Positions 23,528-34,065 of a stretch of DNA of 64,000 bases are shown piece by piece. Position 1 is the first letter of the stretch. Each line of letters starts with the position of its first letter. Both the position numbers and the translations under genes were made by a program. This stretch comes from G963662905 sp965230045 (GTDB lineage: Bacteria > Bacteroidota > Bacteroidia > Bacteroidales > WRLA01). Under the pieces are notes generated by a model. That model worked only from the letters and a program-made list of their open reading frames with translations, searched no databases and was not told the DNA's origin. The stretch spans positions 4,588,001 to 4,652,000 of the forward strand of contig OZ245940.1 of NCBI GenBank assembly GCA_965230045.1. Reading direction: 5' to 3'.

Positions 23528-26500
23528 CTTTTGCCTCCTTCCTCTTTTTTAGCATAAACTCCTTTTCATACATCAGCGAAAGCCCGGTTTGGTCGATAGA
23601 ACCATCGATCAGGTCCCAGCTGTTTTCGCGATACGCTTTGATGCGGAAACGCCCATCGGGAGTAAGGTCGTAGATAACGGCATAATTTCCGGCCAGCTCA
23701 TTTACCCCTTCCTGGCGTGCCGTTTCATTATCGCTCAAAGCGAAATTTTCCCCCACTTTCACTTGCAGGCGATCATTGAAAAAGCGTTTGCTCACATTGA
23801 GTTCAAGCTGTGTTGCCGCATCGCCACCGCCTTCGGATGCAGCATAATCTTCGAGGTTCATTTCGATATCCACTCCTTTGAGGAATCGTCCCGACAGGCG
23901 CTCCAACTGGCTGTTCATCAAACCATTTACACTACTGAGTGCCACATCACGCGCCATAGCGGATGCCGGATCGTTGCCGCCCGAAGCATCCGAAAGGAAG
24001 CTATTAAACACCAAAACGCCAAAGACTTGTTTGTTCAGCTCGTCCGCATTCCCATCGCGGTTGAGTTCCTGCACGTAGGCATCCACATCAGGAAACTGCG
24101 AACGGTATTCCTTGTCCATACTCAAGCCAAAGGAAATCTGTGGTTCCAGCATACTGCCCTTCATATAGAGCATTACTGTAAATGGAATTTTCTGGCGATA
24201 GCGCTGTTTTTGTGCTTCGGATAATTGCGAAACCTGGGTCAGTATCAAATTTAAAGGCGAAACCCGTGTACTGTACTTCGTTCCGATATCCATATTGGCA
24301 TCGGATGGCGAGCCATACCAATTGATATAACTTCCTGAGATTACATCAAATTTTTTGCGTACCAGATTGTAAAAAGACATGCGGTAAAATCCGGAAGAAA
24401 CTTCATAGCGGCCTGCCATGCGCATGCTTCCGTCGCGGTTCATATCAAGGTCCAGGTCGGCATCACCGCGGATTTCTATATAATCTTCGGAAGAAAAATC
24501 GGCATAAAGCCGGAAAACAGCCTCTTTATCTACCTTGATATTGCTTTGTATTTTCAAGCCGCGGAAACCACTTTTCACAACCACGCTGTCCTTTTTTAAT
24601 TCCAGGACTTTATTGCCGGGCAGTTGGGGCACAAATTCCACCACGCCCTCATCATCGACCATATTAAGCCGGTCCGGGGCATAGATATAGGTAAAATCGG
24701 AGCCTTTGTTCAGCTTAAGCTCAGCCACAGCTTCCGGTTCATCCGGGCTGCCGCTGATGTTCAGTTTCACATCGGCATTGACATGGCCGTAATAGGGCAG
24801 ATCTGTTTTGCGCTCTGTATTTACGAAAGTAAATTGCTTGGCATCCATCTGGAAATCAAGCTTCAAGCTTGTATCATTCTCAGGTTTCACAATCCCTCCG
24901 TTGATGTGGATCCTCTGCCCGGCTTCGTCTTCGAGCTGAAAATTATCGAACTGCAAGGTATTCCGGTCGAATTTAATTTTCTCGTTGCCGAGGCGGTAAG
25001 TCGTGTTGAGCGCTGCCAGGCGGACGAAAGCCTCACTGAAATGAACCTGCCCCTGCAGATCATCTGCATCTTTGAAAGAAAGATGAGCGAGCAATTCCCC
25101 TCCGGCTTTGGGAATATCATTGGGCAAAAACACAGGCAATGCCGATAAATCAAAACGTTTCAGATCTGCATCAAGTTGAAAATGATCGCTTGAATAGAAC
25201 GCATTTGCCGTCATATCAAAATATTCCCCATCGGCTACTGCTGTGATTTTTTGCCCACCATCTTCCGGAAGAAGGGATGCAAAAAGATTGAGTGGCGGCA
25301 AGTCCTGATAAACCACATCTTTGAGTTTCAGTTCGATTTTCCGTGTGGAATCGGACAACATGTCATAGTTCAGGTCCATTGTAGCCTCAAGAGGCAAAGT
25401 TCCTTTTTCGCCCTTGAAGGCAGATAATAAATTATCAAGATCAAAATCCCTGATCGACAACTGATCGTGCAGTTTGTCTTTTTGAAATTCCAGTTTTTCA
25501 TTTTGATGTACCAATTGCAAGGCAGCTCTTTGGATTCCACTTGAATCAAAAACCAGATAATTCCGGTCTTCGCTTTTTTCCCAGGATTTCCCTGCGATAA
25601 TCAGGCTGTCCAATGCGAGGTGCCAGACCATATTTTTCTGACTTCCTTTGATTTGGATATCCAGATCGGGCACAGTATCTCCGAGTTTGAAGCCTGCATG
25701 AAGCGTGGAATCTTTGAAACTCATATCCCAATTCAGTGGCCCTGCATTAATGGTATCATAGGATATTTGAGCGAACTGCAATCCGGAAGAAATACGCATA
25801 CTGTCGAGGCTTAAATCCAGCTTCATACCACTGACTTTCAATTTATCATATTCCAGAACCGGCATTGCCGCACTTACTTCAAAATGCTGATCCTTTTCAC
25901 GGTAGGCCATATTAATCCCACTGAATTCCGCTTGTTTCAAATCGGGCAGCAGATAGTCCCGCACAGGCGATGATGCATGTACCTGAATACTTGCCGTACA
26001 TTCCGTTTCGCCGGGTTCGCGGTTATAAAGCCCATGCAAATAATCCTGGTAAAAATCCTGCAAAGATTGCAGCAAAACTTCAGGTTTTCGGTTGGCTTCA
26101 AGGGACGCATTTAAAATACCGGAAGAAATTTTCAGATCAGAAAGTGTATCAGAACTCAAAAACCGGGCCTCCAATGGAGCAATCACAAAGCGCTTATTAT
26201 CAACCCGCAAACCCGAATTATAAATATCAATCCCGGCAGTTTGCATGTCTAGTGTATCACGCCAGCTCATCTTACAATTTCCCCAAATGGAAGGCAATGG
26301 GCGATCATGGAAATAATTCATTTGGATATCCTTGAGCAGTAATTCTGCATCGGCATTATATTGGTTTCCACTTGCAGTAAGCTTTAAATCAGCTTGTTCG
26401 GAAAAAGTATGCAATTGCAGTTTTCCCCGACTATTTTCCCAATTAGCACGCAAAACCAGGCTGTCAAAAACAGCCCTGCGGTATGAAATATCCTTAAAAC

Positions 26501-28355
26501 TGCATTGTAAATCTGCTATGGCAGTTGGCACATCAAAGCCTGAGCCTTTCAATTGCATATCCATGTTCATCTCGGAAAGGGAATCTATTTGCAGGAGCCC
26601 TTGCAAATCAAATCCTTTTAAGGAAAGATTGGCTTCATAAGCATAAAAACTATCTATTTTCCCGTCCAAATGCAGGTTTCCCAAATTGGTCAGCAATGTA
26701 ATATCTGTTTTCCCCTTTAACGAATCAAGCTGCATTCCCATCTGGAAATCAATATTATCCGGCATATTAACATCCGAAACCAAATTTTGAACAATAATTG
26801 CAGCAGCGGTATCTTCCTTGTATTTTAAGTTCAGATTAAGGTGACCGGAAGGCATGCGGTCGTAAAAATATCGTTCAATGCCAGCGGAAGCCTGAAGGTT
26901 CAGAAAGTTCCCGATCCGGGCATTCAGGCTATCCAAAACGAAGTCCCCTTCTGAGGCTTTGGCCTGAACATCAAACATCAACAGCTCTTTTTCAGCTAAA
27001 ACCCTGTAATCTTCCGGAATATATTTTGCCAGAAAAAAGGGTAATGTACCTTCCAGTTTCAGGGAAGTTTGAAGCGGCATAAAGATAAGCGAATCGACTA
27101 CAAGTGGAAAATGCGCTTTGGATTCAACTCGGGCAGAAAGCGCAAGTTTTTCCGTTTCCAATTGCACATCCTGAAGTAAAAACCGTTCATGATTAAACTT
27201 CAGTTTCGCCATCAAAGACTGCAAGGAAATACTATCGGCCTGAATATCCTGAGCATTGATTTCCAAATCATTATGTGCATCATTAAAAACCACATTATTT
27301 AATTGGAGTGATCCCAATGAATAATTTTTCTGCAAACCGGATTGATGAAGTTTGAGGCGGCTTTGCAAAAAAGACAAATCGGCGCATGCCACATCCCAGC
27401 CCACATCAAAACCTGGTTTCAGATAAAACGCCGATGAATCCGAAACCTCAGTGGCAGCACTATCAACAGTTCTGAGGTGCATATCGAATTGCAGGTCATT
27501 ATTTTTTAAATATTCCATCTGCACACTTTGGCTTGCCAGATCAAAATTCAGTTTTTGTATTTCCAAATCACGGTTTGAGATATGCATCAGGGTATCGCCC
27601 GCACTCATTTGTAAATAAGAAATATTTTTTAAACCAATCAATTTACTGTAGGCTGTAAGGAAGGTCTGGGATGAAGGTGCATCATCGGATTGCGTATCTT
27701 TTTCCATTTGCAAGGAGGACAAGAAGACATCCAGCCCTTCAATTTGTATTTCATCATTTTGCACCTTTAGGGAATCCAGGGAAAGTGATGTGGCACCGCA
27801 ATGTAAATCATGCAAATGGGTACGGAAATCAAGTTCCGAAGTGGCATAAGAAAACCGGATATTTTTTAAATCCAGAGAGGCAATGCGCAGGAGAAGATTG
27901 CTTTTTTGCTGATCCTGCTGTTTGTTTTTTGAACCATCCTCATCAGCGGAAGCAAAAACCCCGCTCAGGTTTAAAACGCCCGAAGGATCGGTTTTCAGAT
28001 TCATCTGCACATCAGCAAGTTGCACATTTCCGGCCTCCAGCGAGCCTTGCATCAGAGGCCATAAAGCCAGTCCTGCATGGATTTTTCCTGCATTGATGAG
28101 GGTATCTTTTTGAGAACCGGTTATCAAGACATCATCCAGTTTCACTTTTAAAGGAAATCCCAAATGCAGCGATCCAATCGAGATTTGCCCGTTTATCTGT
28201 GCATTAATTTCCTTGCCAACTTTTTCAACAACAATACTCTGAACCACAGGCACATACAAAAGCACCACAAGTAAAACCACAATACTGAGCAAAGAGCCCA
28301 AAAAGTAAGCTGCAATACGCAATATCCTGCGTCCTATTTTTTTTAATTTGCTCAA
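23517..28355 (-). CDS. tamB: Translocation/assembly module protein TamB
   Basis: 1612 aa. An N-terminal signal anchor (about 14-40) is followed by more than 1,100 residues of repeated amphipathic beta segments typical of AsmA/TamB bridge proteins. The C-terminal DUF490/TamB domain contains MRMAGRYEVSSGFY, FTVMLYMKGSMLEPQISF and a final VKVGENFALSD...MYEKEF. TamB spans the periplasm and is thought to carry phospholipid or aid outer-membrane protein assembly with TamL/TamA. It lies 9 nt after the MBL-fold gene and overlaps tamL. Confidence 0.9.
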   Translation of the reverse strand: MSKLKKIGRRILRIAAYFLGSLLSIVVLLVVLLYVPVVQSIVVEKVGKEINAQINGQISIGSLHLGFPLKVKLDDVLITGSQKDTLINAGKIHAGLALWPLMQGSLEAGNVQLADVQMNLKTDPSGVLNLSGVFASADEDGSKNKQQDQQKSNLLLRIASLDLKNIRFSYATSELDFRTHLHDLHCGATSLSLDSLKVQNDEIQIEGLDVFLSSLQMEKDTQSDDAPSSQTFLTAYSKLIGLKNISYLQMSAGDTLMHISNRDLEIQKLNFDLASQSVQMEYLKNNDLQFDMHLRTVDSAATEVSDSSAFYLKPGFDVGWDVACADLSFLQSRLKLHQSGLQKNYSLGSLQLNNVVFNDAHNDLEINAQDIQADSISLQSLMAKLKFNHERFLLQDVQLETEKLALSARVESKAHFPLVVDSLIFMPLQTSLKLEGTLPFFLAKYIPEDYRVLAEKELLMFDVQAKASEGDFVLDSLNARIGNFLNLQASAGIERYFYDRMPSGHLNLNLKYKEDTAAAIIVQNLVSDVNMPDNIDFQMGMQLDSLKGKTDITLLTNLGNLHLDGKIDSFYAYEANLSLKGFDLQGLLQIDSLSEMNMDMQLKGSGFDVPTAIADLQCSFKDISYRRAVFDSLVLRANWENSRGKLQLHTFSEQADLKLTASGNQYNADAELLLKDIQMNYFHDRPLPSIWGNCKMSWRDTLDMQTAGIDIYNSGLRVDNKRFVIAPLEARFLSSDTLSDLKISSGILNASLEANRKPEVLLQSLQDFYQDYLHGLYNREPGETECTASIQVHASSPVRDYLLPDLKQAEFSGINMAYREKDQHFEVSAAMPVLEYDKLKVSGMKLDLSLDSMRISSGLQFAQISYDTINAGPLNWDMSFKDSTLHAGFKLGDTVPDLDIQIKGSQKNMVWHLALDSLIIAGKSWEKSEDRNYLVFDSSGIQRAALQLVHQNEKLEFQKDKLHDQLSIRDFDLDNLLSAFKGEKGTLPLEATMDLNYDMLSDSTRKIELKLKDVVYQDLPPLNLFASLLPEDGGQKITAVADGEYFDMTANAFYSSDHFQLDADLKRFDLSALPVFLPNDIPKAGGELLAHLSFKDADDLQGQVHFSEAFVRLAALNTTYRLGNEKIKFDRNTLQFDNFQLEDEAGQRIHINGGIVKPENDTSLKLDFQMDAKQFTFVNTERKTDLPYYGHVNADVKLNISGSPDEPEAVAELKLNKGSDFTYIYAPDRLNMVDDEGVVEFVPQLPGNKVLELKKDSVVVKSGFRGLKIQSNIKVDKEAVFRLYADFSSEDYIEIRGDADLDLDMNRDGSMRMAGRYEVSSGFYRMSFYNLVRKKFDVISGSYINWYGSPSDANMDIGTKYSTRVSPLNLILTQVSQLSEAQKQRYRQKIPFTVMLYMKGSMLEPQISFGLSMDKEYRSQFPDVDAYVQELNRDGNADELNKQVFGVLVFNSFLSDASGGNDPASAMARDVALSSVNGLMNSQLERLSGRFLKGVDIEMNLEDYAASEGGGDAATQLELNVSKRFFNDRLQVKVGENFALSDNETARQEGVNELAGNYAVIYDLTPDGRFRIKAYRENSWDLIDGSIDQTGLSLMYEKEFMLKKRKEAKDEK

Positions 28356-28364
28356 ATTCCCGTA

Positions 28365-29159
28365 TCAATAATTATTCTGTTGTTCCTGACCTGTTTCGAT
28401 TTCCAATCCGTCATAAGCCAGATGGACTCCTTCCGGCAATTCTTTTTCTACATCCACATGCCGACCAAGCCGATGCGAAATATGCGTCAGAAAAGCTTTT
28501 CTGGGACGTAGTTCCCGGATCACATCCAGCGCTTCGGGCAATGAAAAATGAGAGATATGAGGCTCTTTCCGCAATGCATTAATAATCAGTACATCAAGAT
28601 TTTCCAGAGCTTTCATACTCTCATCCTGAATATATTTTGCATCCGTTATGTAGGCCATATTCCCGATGCGAAAGCCCAAAACCGGAAGCCTATGGTGCAG
28701 CACACCAATTGGAAGGATGGACATACCACAGCAGTGGAATTCCTCTCCGGCAGCTATCGTATGTAATTGAAATTCGGGCACTCCGGGATATTTCACATCA
28801 GCGAAAGCATAATGAAAATCGCGGCGGATATCATGCTGCACATCCTTTCGGGCATATACATCAACAGGTTTTTGCATCAGGTAATTGTATGCCCGCAAAT
28901 CGTCCAGGCCGCCGATATGGTCTTTATGCCCGTGCGTAATCAAAACGGCTTCAATACTTTTCAGTTTATGCCGAAGCATCTGTGCGCGGAAATCAGGACC
29001 GGTATCGATGACAATATTTTTATCATCCTGCTGTATCCAAATGGAGGAACGCAGTCGCTTGTCCCGTTCGTCTGCTGAAGCGCAAACCGGGCAATCGCAC
29101 CCAATTACAGGTACGCCATGCGAAGTTCCACTGCCTAAAAATGTTATTTTCACAAACAC
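28365..29159 (-). CDS. MBL-fold metallo-hydrolase, PhnP-like
   Basis: 264 aa. The metallo-beta-lactamase motif THGHKDHIGG gives ligands His76, His78, Asp80 and His81; DTGPDFR and FLTHISHRLG hold further ligands. A CDCPVC motif at 21-26 matches the structural zinc site of PhnP, a cyclic phosphodiesterase. The Bacteroidota members are of unsettled function; PhnP-like phosphodiesterase activity is the best guess. It heads a probable minus-strand transcript with tamB and tamL and is divergent from the DUF6913-like gene. Confidence 0.82.
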   Translation of the reverse strand: MFVKITFLGSGTSHGVPVIGCDCPVCASADERDKRLRSSIWIQQDDKNIVIDTGPDFRAQMLRHKLKSIEAVLITHGHKDHIGGLDDLRAYNYLMQKPVDVYARKDVQHDIRRDFHYAFADVKYPGVPEFQLHTIAAGEEFHCCGMSILPIGVLHHRLPVLGFRIGNMAYITDAKYIQDESMKALENLDVLIINALRKEPHISHFSLPEALDVIRELRPRKAFLTHISHRLGRHVDVEKELPEGVHLAYDGLEIETGQEQQNNY

Positions 29160-29197
29160 TGTATTACAATCCGCAATTTAGTAAATTCTCCGGCCAT

Positions 29198-29893
29198 ATG
29201 GATAAACGAACAAGCTGGAAACAAATTTTATTGGCTTCAGACAACAAAATCGAAATATTTCCCGTATTTTTACGAATCAAAAAGGCTTTTAGCCTGCCAC
29301 TATTTTTTTATTCGTCTGAAAACAAATTATTAAGATTGGGAATTCTCGCCAACATAAAACTAAATTATGCCGCACAACAGCTCAGCCGCATTAAAAAAAA
29401 GCGCAAAAGAGCACGTGGCCTGCTCCGTTTCGATGAAGCAAAAAATATTTTAATCGTTTTCAGCTGGAAAAACGAAGCCGCTTTTGAGCATCTCCAAAAA
29501 GTTGTGAAGGAAATGAAAAAGGAATGCCCGACTGCTTCCATTCATTATTTATGCCATTTCAGGCAAAAAGCCAAAAACATTCCGGAAAGCCTTCAAAAGG
29601 AGGACTTCATCCACCTGAGCAAAAGCGATGTAAACTGGCTCGGCACACCAAAAAAAATTTTTCTGAACAGTTTTCTTAAAAAAGATTTTGATATTCTGGT
29701 CGATTTTACATTTGTTGATTTTCCGGAGCTTCTATTCGCCGTTGGCGCAGCAAATTGCCGATTGAAAACCGGACCGGACATTTCGGGCAGAAACAAATAT
29801 TACGACCTGATGATCGCGATACGCGAAGGAGAACATCTGCGCGATTTTGCCGCAAACCTGATTCACTACCTTAAAGTATTTAAAAGCAAATAA
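29198..29893 (+). CDS. DUF6913-like conserved Bacteroidota protein
   Basis: 231 aa from the ATG at 29198; an in-frame ATG at 29141 would overlap the divergent MBL gene by 19 bp and adds atypical residues. Basic N-terminal part (ARGLLRFDEAKNILIVFSWKNE), then an alpha/beta region ending VDFTFVDFPELLFAVGAANCRLKTG and IREGEHLRDFAANLIHYL. No catalytic motif is recognised. It lies 2 nt before dapA, so it is cotranscribed with lysine/diaminopimelate biosynthesis; this gene pair recurs in Bacteroidota. Function unknown. Confidence 0.7.
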   Translation: MDKRTSWKQILLASDNKIEIFPVFLRIKKAFSLPLFFYSSENKLLRLGILANIKLNYAAQQLSRIKKKRKRARGLLRFDEAKNILIVFSWKNEAAFEHLQKVVKEMKKECPTASIHYLCHFRQKAKNIPESLQKEDFIHLSKSDVNWLGTPKKIFLNSFLKKDFDILVDFTFVDFPELLFAVGAANCRLKTGPDISGRNKYYDLMIAIREGEHLRDFAANLIHYLKVFKSK

Positions 29894-29895
29894 TT

Positions 29896-30771
29896 ATGAC
29901 CAAATTTTTCAAAGGAACCGGAATAGCTATTATTACTCCATTTAATAAAGATAAAAGCATTGATTTCGACTCACTTGAGAAAATTATTGAATATAATATC
30001 TCCGGCGGCACTGATTTTATTGTGGTGCACGGAACTACAGCAGAGGCCGCTACACAAACATCCGAAGAAAAAAAAGCCGTGCGCGAATTCGTGCTTGAAA
30101 AGGTAAACGGACGTCTGCCTCTGGCCGTTGGCATGGGAGGAAACGATACAGCGGACTTGATCGTTTCACTGAGAACAATAGACTTAACGGGCTTCGACGC
30201 CATTCTTTCGGTTGCGCCTTATTACAATAAGCCCACACAAGGCGGAATGATTGCACACTTTGAAGCAGTCGCCGATTACAGCCCCCTGCCTGTTATTATT
30301 TATAATGTACCCGGACGTACCGGAGCAAACATTAAAGCGGAAACATGCCTGAAACTTGCAGCGCATAAAAATATTATCGCCGTAAAAGAAGCCAGTGGCA
30401 ACCTGGAACAAATCATGGAAATCATCCGCAAAAAACCGGAAGGGTTTTCTGTGCTTTCGGGTGATGACCTGCTTACTTTCCCGATGGTTGCACTCGGCGC
30501 GGACGGCGTAATATCTGTCGCAGCACAAGCCGCCCCGGAACTTTTCTCGGGCATGGTGAAAGATGCACTGGCCAGCAAAAACAAAGAAGCCGCAGAAAAG
30601 CATTATAGATTGATGCCCTATATGCAATATCTTTTTGCAGATGGAAACCCGGCAGGAATCAAAGCAGCCTTGGCCGCCCGTGGTCTTTGCAAAAACATTC
30701 TGCGCCTACCGCTCATCCCGGCCAATGAGCAGGTTTGCACTGAAATTGAGAAATTAATCCCCAACCTATAG
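29896..30771 (+). CDS. dapA: 4-hydroxy-tetrahydrodipicolinate synthase
   Basis: 291 aa, normal length. It condenses pyruvate with aspartate semialdehyde in the diaminopimelate/lysine pathway. The Schiff-base lysine is Lys164 (IIAVKEASG), with Tyr136 (IIYNVPGRT) and Thr47/Thr48 (HGTTAEA) completing the catalytic triad region. The loop reads GTTAEA where most members have GTTGE[AS], a minor variant. It is followed after 4 nt by the secreted M14 peptidase gene. Confidence 0.95.
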   Translation: MTKFFKGTGIAIITPFNKDKSIDFDSLEKIIEYNISGGTDFIVVHGTTAEAATQTSEEKKAVREFVLEKVNGRLPLAVGMGGNDTADLIVSLRTIDLTGFDAILSVAPYYNKPTQGGMIAHFEAVADYSPLPVIIYNVPGRTGANIKAETCLKLAAHKNIIAVKEASGNLEQIMEIIRKKPEGFSVLSGDDLLTFPMVALGADGVISVAAQAAPELFSGMVKDALASKNKEAAEKHYRLMPYMQYLFADGNPAGIKAALAARGLCKNILRLPLIPANEQVCTEIEKLIPNL

Positions 30772-30775
30772 CCCC

Positions 30776-32449
30776 ATGAGAAAAAGCTTCTTTCTCCTGA
30801 TCCTGATGGCATTTGCGCTTCAGGTTGTTAATGCACAGAATTCAGGCAATCGGTTTACAAAAGATGAATTATTGCAGCGCAAAGAAATTTATTTCAGTTT
30901 CCAAACAACGGATCGGGGACTCATCAAAGAGCTCAATAAATTCATCATCCTCGACAAAGCAAAAGGCACAGAAGAGCGTTTTTTCGCATACGCGACACAG
31001 GAAGGCTATCAAAAATTCCTCGATTTTGGTTTGCAACACCAAATTGAAATTCCGCCATCGCTGCGCCGCCCGGCAAAAATGACATCCTCCATGCGTGCTG
31101 ATTACGATTGGGATGCCTATCCAACTTATGAAGCTTATGTGGCCATGATGGAACAATTTGCCGCTGATTATCCCAACCTTTGCTCGCTATATGAAATCGG
31201 AAGCTCGGTGGAAGGCCGCCGCATCATTGCAGCGCGCCTGCATGCGCCCAATTACGGAGGGAAAAGGCCCAATGTACTTTATACCGGCCAAATGCATGGC
31301 GATGAACTGGTTTGCTATATTTTGCAGTTGCGTTTGATCGATCATCTGCTTAGCAATTACGGAACCGATGAACGCATAACACGGCTTTTGGATGAAGAAG
31401 TGATTTACATAAATCCGCTGGCCAATCCCGACGGGACTTATGCCGGAGGCAATTCAACGGTAAATGGGGCAAGCCGAACCAATGCCAATGGCGTTGACCT
31501 CAACCGAAATTTCCCGGATCCGATCACTGGACCGCATCCCGACGGCAACGACTGGCAAACTGAAACTGTAGCATTTATGGAATTGGCTAATGATATTCAG
31601 TTTACCCTTTCGGCCAACACCCATTCCGGCGCAGAAGTAGTAAATTATCCCTGGGATTCGTGGAATGGCTATACCGCCGATGATGCCTGGTGGGTAGATA
31701 TTTCGCGGGCATATGCCGATGCGGCGCAGGGAAACAGCCCGGCAGGATATTTCACAGACCTCAACAATGGCATTACCCATGGCTACTCCTGGTATTCCAC
31801 GCACGGCAGCCGACAGGATTATATGAACTTTTTTGCCGCTTGCCGAGAAGCTACAATTGAGCAATCAACCGTAAAACTCCTTCCCGCCGAATTGCTGCCC
31901 GATTACTGGGACTACAACCGCGAAGCCTTGCTCAACTATCTGGATTTTGGCCTGATGGGCATAAAAGGCATGGCGGTGGACAGCATAAGCCGCGAGCCGC
32001 TCAAAGCCCGGATTTTTATCAAAGATTACGATAAGGACAGCTCCTGGATTTATTGCGATCCGGCAGACGGATGGTTTTTCCGCCTGCTCAATCCCGGAAG
32101 CTATGAATTCATGTGCAGCTATCCCGCTTATACCACGCAAACCAAAACAGTAACAGTTGCTGAAGGAGAATACAGTTTTCTGGAATTTGAAATGACACTT
32201 TCCGGAACCGGAATTGAAAATCCTGATAATGAATCGTTTTCCGTTTATTCTATCGGGAACAAAATTGAACTGGATTATGCAGCAAGTGCAGCTATTAATC
32301 TTTTTGACCTGAGCGGCCGCATGATCAACTCATGGAACCATTTGGGTGGCAAGGCAGTTTTTGATCCGGGCAATATCCCGGAAGGTATTTATCTGATCCG
32401 AATCAGCGACAATGAAAAGCGCTACAGCCGCAAACTGCTTATCCGATAG
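30776..32449 (+). CDS. Secreted M14 zinc carboxypeptidase with T9SS sorting domain
   Basis: 557 aa. A signal peptide (residues 1-20, ending VVNA) precedes a propeptide-like region (21-110) and an M14 carboxypeptidase domain (about 115-385). Zinc ligands are His174 and Glu177 (GQMHGDE) and His283 (NTHSGAE); the catalytic Glu is Glu362 (REATIEQS). NPDGTYAGG and DLNRNFPD are family motifs. A carboxypeptidase regulatory-like domain (about 390-470) follows, then a type A T9SS sorting domain ending GIYLIRISDNEKRYSRKLLI. It is probably a surface or released exopeptidase. The 3' end overlaps the convergent coaE by 11 bp. Confidence 0.9.
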   Translation: MRKSFFLLILMAFALQVVNAQNSGNRFTKDELLQRKEIYFSFQTTDRGLIKELNKFIILDKAKGTEERFFAYATQEGYQKFLDFGLQHQIEIPPSLRRPAKMTSSMRADYDWDAYPTYEAYVAMMEQFAADYPNLCSLYEIGSSVEGRRIIAARLHAPNYGGKRPNVLYTGQMHGDELVCYILQLRLIDHLLSNYGTDERITRLLDEEVIYINPLANPDGTYAGGNSTVNGASRTNANGVDLNRNFPDPITGPHPDGNDWQTETVAFMELANDIQFTLSANTHSGAEVVNYPWDSWNGYTADDAWWVDISRAYADAAQGNSPAGYFTDLNNGITHGYSWYSTHGSRQDYMNFFAACREATIEQSTVKLLPAELLPDYWDYNREALLNYLDFGLMGIKGMAVDSISREPLKARIFIKDYDKDSSWIYCDPADGWFFRLLNPGSYEFMCSYPAYTTQTKTVTVAEGEYSFLEFEMTLSGTGIENPDNESFSVYSIGNKIELDYAASAAINLFDLSGRMINSWNHLGGKAVFDPGNIPEGIYLIRISDNEKRYSRKLLIR

Positions 32450-33041
32450 GTTTACTGATTTTCAACACATCATCCATTACCGCTTCAATCTGTGGCAGGA
32501 TTAATTGCGCACCATCATTTCGGATGATCCAATCGCATAATGGCGCTTTCTTTTCTTCCGGCCATTGGTGAGCCATGCGTTTGCGGATTTCCTCTTCCGG
32601 CATTCCGTCCCGTTTAAGCACACGTTTCAAACGGATTTCTTCCGGAGCACTTACCAGGATGATTTTATCGAATTTCTTGTCAAATCCACTTTCAAAGAGA
32701 ATGGCAGCCTCATGCAGGACAAAAGGCTCTGATTGGTAATATTCCAGCCAGCGATCAAAATCCTGCTCCACCAAACGGTGCACAATGGAATTCAGTTTTG
32801 CAAGCTTATTTTTATCTGAGAAAACGATGGCTGCGAGTTTTTTGCGGTCGATCAGCAATCCGGAATCCTCCATAATATCGTCCCCGAAAGTTTCACGAAC
32901 TTCCTGAATTGTGCCCTCATCATCCATCAGGAAGCGGGCACGGATGTCTGCATAATAAACCGGAACACCGATCAAGGCAAACTGCCTGCAAATGAACGAC
33001 TTCCCGCTACCGATATTTCCGGTGACACCAATTTTGAGCAT
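32439..33041 (-). CDS. coaE: Dephospho-CoA kinase
   Basis: 200 aa. Phosphorylates dephospho-CoA in the last step of CoA biosynthesis. P-loop GVTGNIGSGKS near the N-terminus, followed by the substrate-binding ADIRARFLM segment and the LID-type region RDGMPEEEIRKRMAHQWP. The start overlaps the ybbR-like stop by one base (TAATG). Last gene of DUF1573-yajC-ybbR-coaE, a gene order common in Bacteroidota. Confidence 0.93.
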   Translation of the reverse strand: MLKIGVTGNIGSGKSFICRQFALIGVPVYYADIRARFLMDDEGTIQEVRETFGDDIMEDSGLLIDRKKLAAIVFSDKNKLAKLNSIVHRLVEQDFDRWLEYYQSEPFVLHEAAILFESGFDKKFDKIILVSAPEEIRLKRVLKRDGMPEEEIRKRMAHQWPEEKKAPLCDWIIRNDGAQLILPQIEAVMDDVLKISKPIG

Positions 33042-34051
33042 TATTTCCTGATTTGAAGGTATTCGACAATTTCAGGTTCCATGCGGAGGTTTTTTACAAA
33101 ATCAGGCTTTCTCATCACCTTCAGGCGGGCAAAACCGGCTTCTCCCGATTCCTGCTTTGCTTTTTCGGCAGCAATCAGGAACATAGTCCCATCCACTCGT
33201 TTATAATCACGGAACGACACCTGACAAAAAAGGTTCACCTTATCGGGGAAAAAGCGATAATACTCCACGGAATCGATTTCGGCCGGATGGATATCCACCT
33301 CCAGCCGTACTTCGGTAAACTGCTCCACCGGAACCGTAACCTGAACGGAATCCGAGCTCATCTCCAGCGGATGTTCCAAAGCAAAATGGATTAAAGGAAG
33401 TTTCACCTGCACACTATCGTTGATTTTTCCAAACTGATAGGCAGCACTTTGCATAAAATCAATGGTATCCAAAACCGACTGAAGTCCTTTCAATACGATG
33501 CTGTCGGGCTTTAACAAAACAGGACCGCTCAGCCAAAACTGCCGGTCGAGGGCAAACTCCACAGAAGCCCTTACCGGAACTTTTTTTTGCATTTTCTCAT
33601 GGAAGCGGAAGAACAAGGTATCGGGGCTTACGCCGGTCAGTTCATCCGAAAGTTTGAGTTGCCGGGCAATGCTGGTCGCATAGGGAGCCGTTAGGAGATA
33701 GCCCGTGAAATCACCATTTGTTCGTTCAGTCAGTTTTATATCGCGCACATCAATATTTACACTGCGCTGGGGCGAAAAAACATCAAGCTCGGCCAGATCA
33801 TATCCCTGCCCACGTACGCGAAGCAGCAAATGGTCTCCCGGCTTGTTCATCAAAATTTTATCGGCAGGCAGGCCACTGATCTGCAATTTATAGTCAACCG
33901 TACTGTAATATTCCCGGTTAAGGCTCATCAGCAACCAAACAAAAGCAGAAATGAGCAAGCAAACCAAAAAGACAGAAAGCTGATCCCTCGCGGCTTTATC
34001 GTGGGGATTGAGCATCCCCCTAATCTGCTGCATGAGCTCAGCTCTCTTCAT
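33041..34051 (-). CDS. YbbR/CdaR-like domain membrane protein
   Basis: 336 aa. A cytoplasmic N-terminus (about 1-25), one membrane helix (VFLVCLLISAFVWLLMSL, about 27-45), then an extracytoplasmic region with YbbR-like repeats (DYKLQISGLP, VPVRASVEF). In Firmicutes YbbR/CdaR regulates the diadenylate cyclase CdaA; in Bacteroidota the role is not established and no cdaA lies nearby. The position between yajC and coaE is conserved in the phylum. Confidence 0.75.
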   Translation of the reverse strand: MKRAELMQQIRGMLNPHDKAARDQLSVFLVCLLISAFVWLLMSLNREYYSTVDYKLQISGLPADKILMNKPGDHLLLRVRGQGYDLAELDVFSPQRSVNIDVRDIKLTERTNGDFTGYLLTAPYATSIARQLKLSDELTGVSPDTLFFRFHEKMQKKVPVRASVEFALDRQFWLSGPVLLKPDSIVLKGLQSVLDTIDFMQSAAYQFGKINDSVQVKLPLIHFALEHPLEMSSDSVQVTVPVEQFTEVRLEVDIHPAEIDSVEYYRFFPDKVNLFCQVSFRDYKRVDGTMFLIAAEKAKQESGEAGFARLKVMRKPDFVKNLRMEPEIVEYLQIRK

Positions 34052-34065
34052 GATGAATTGTTATT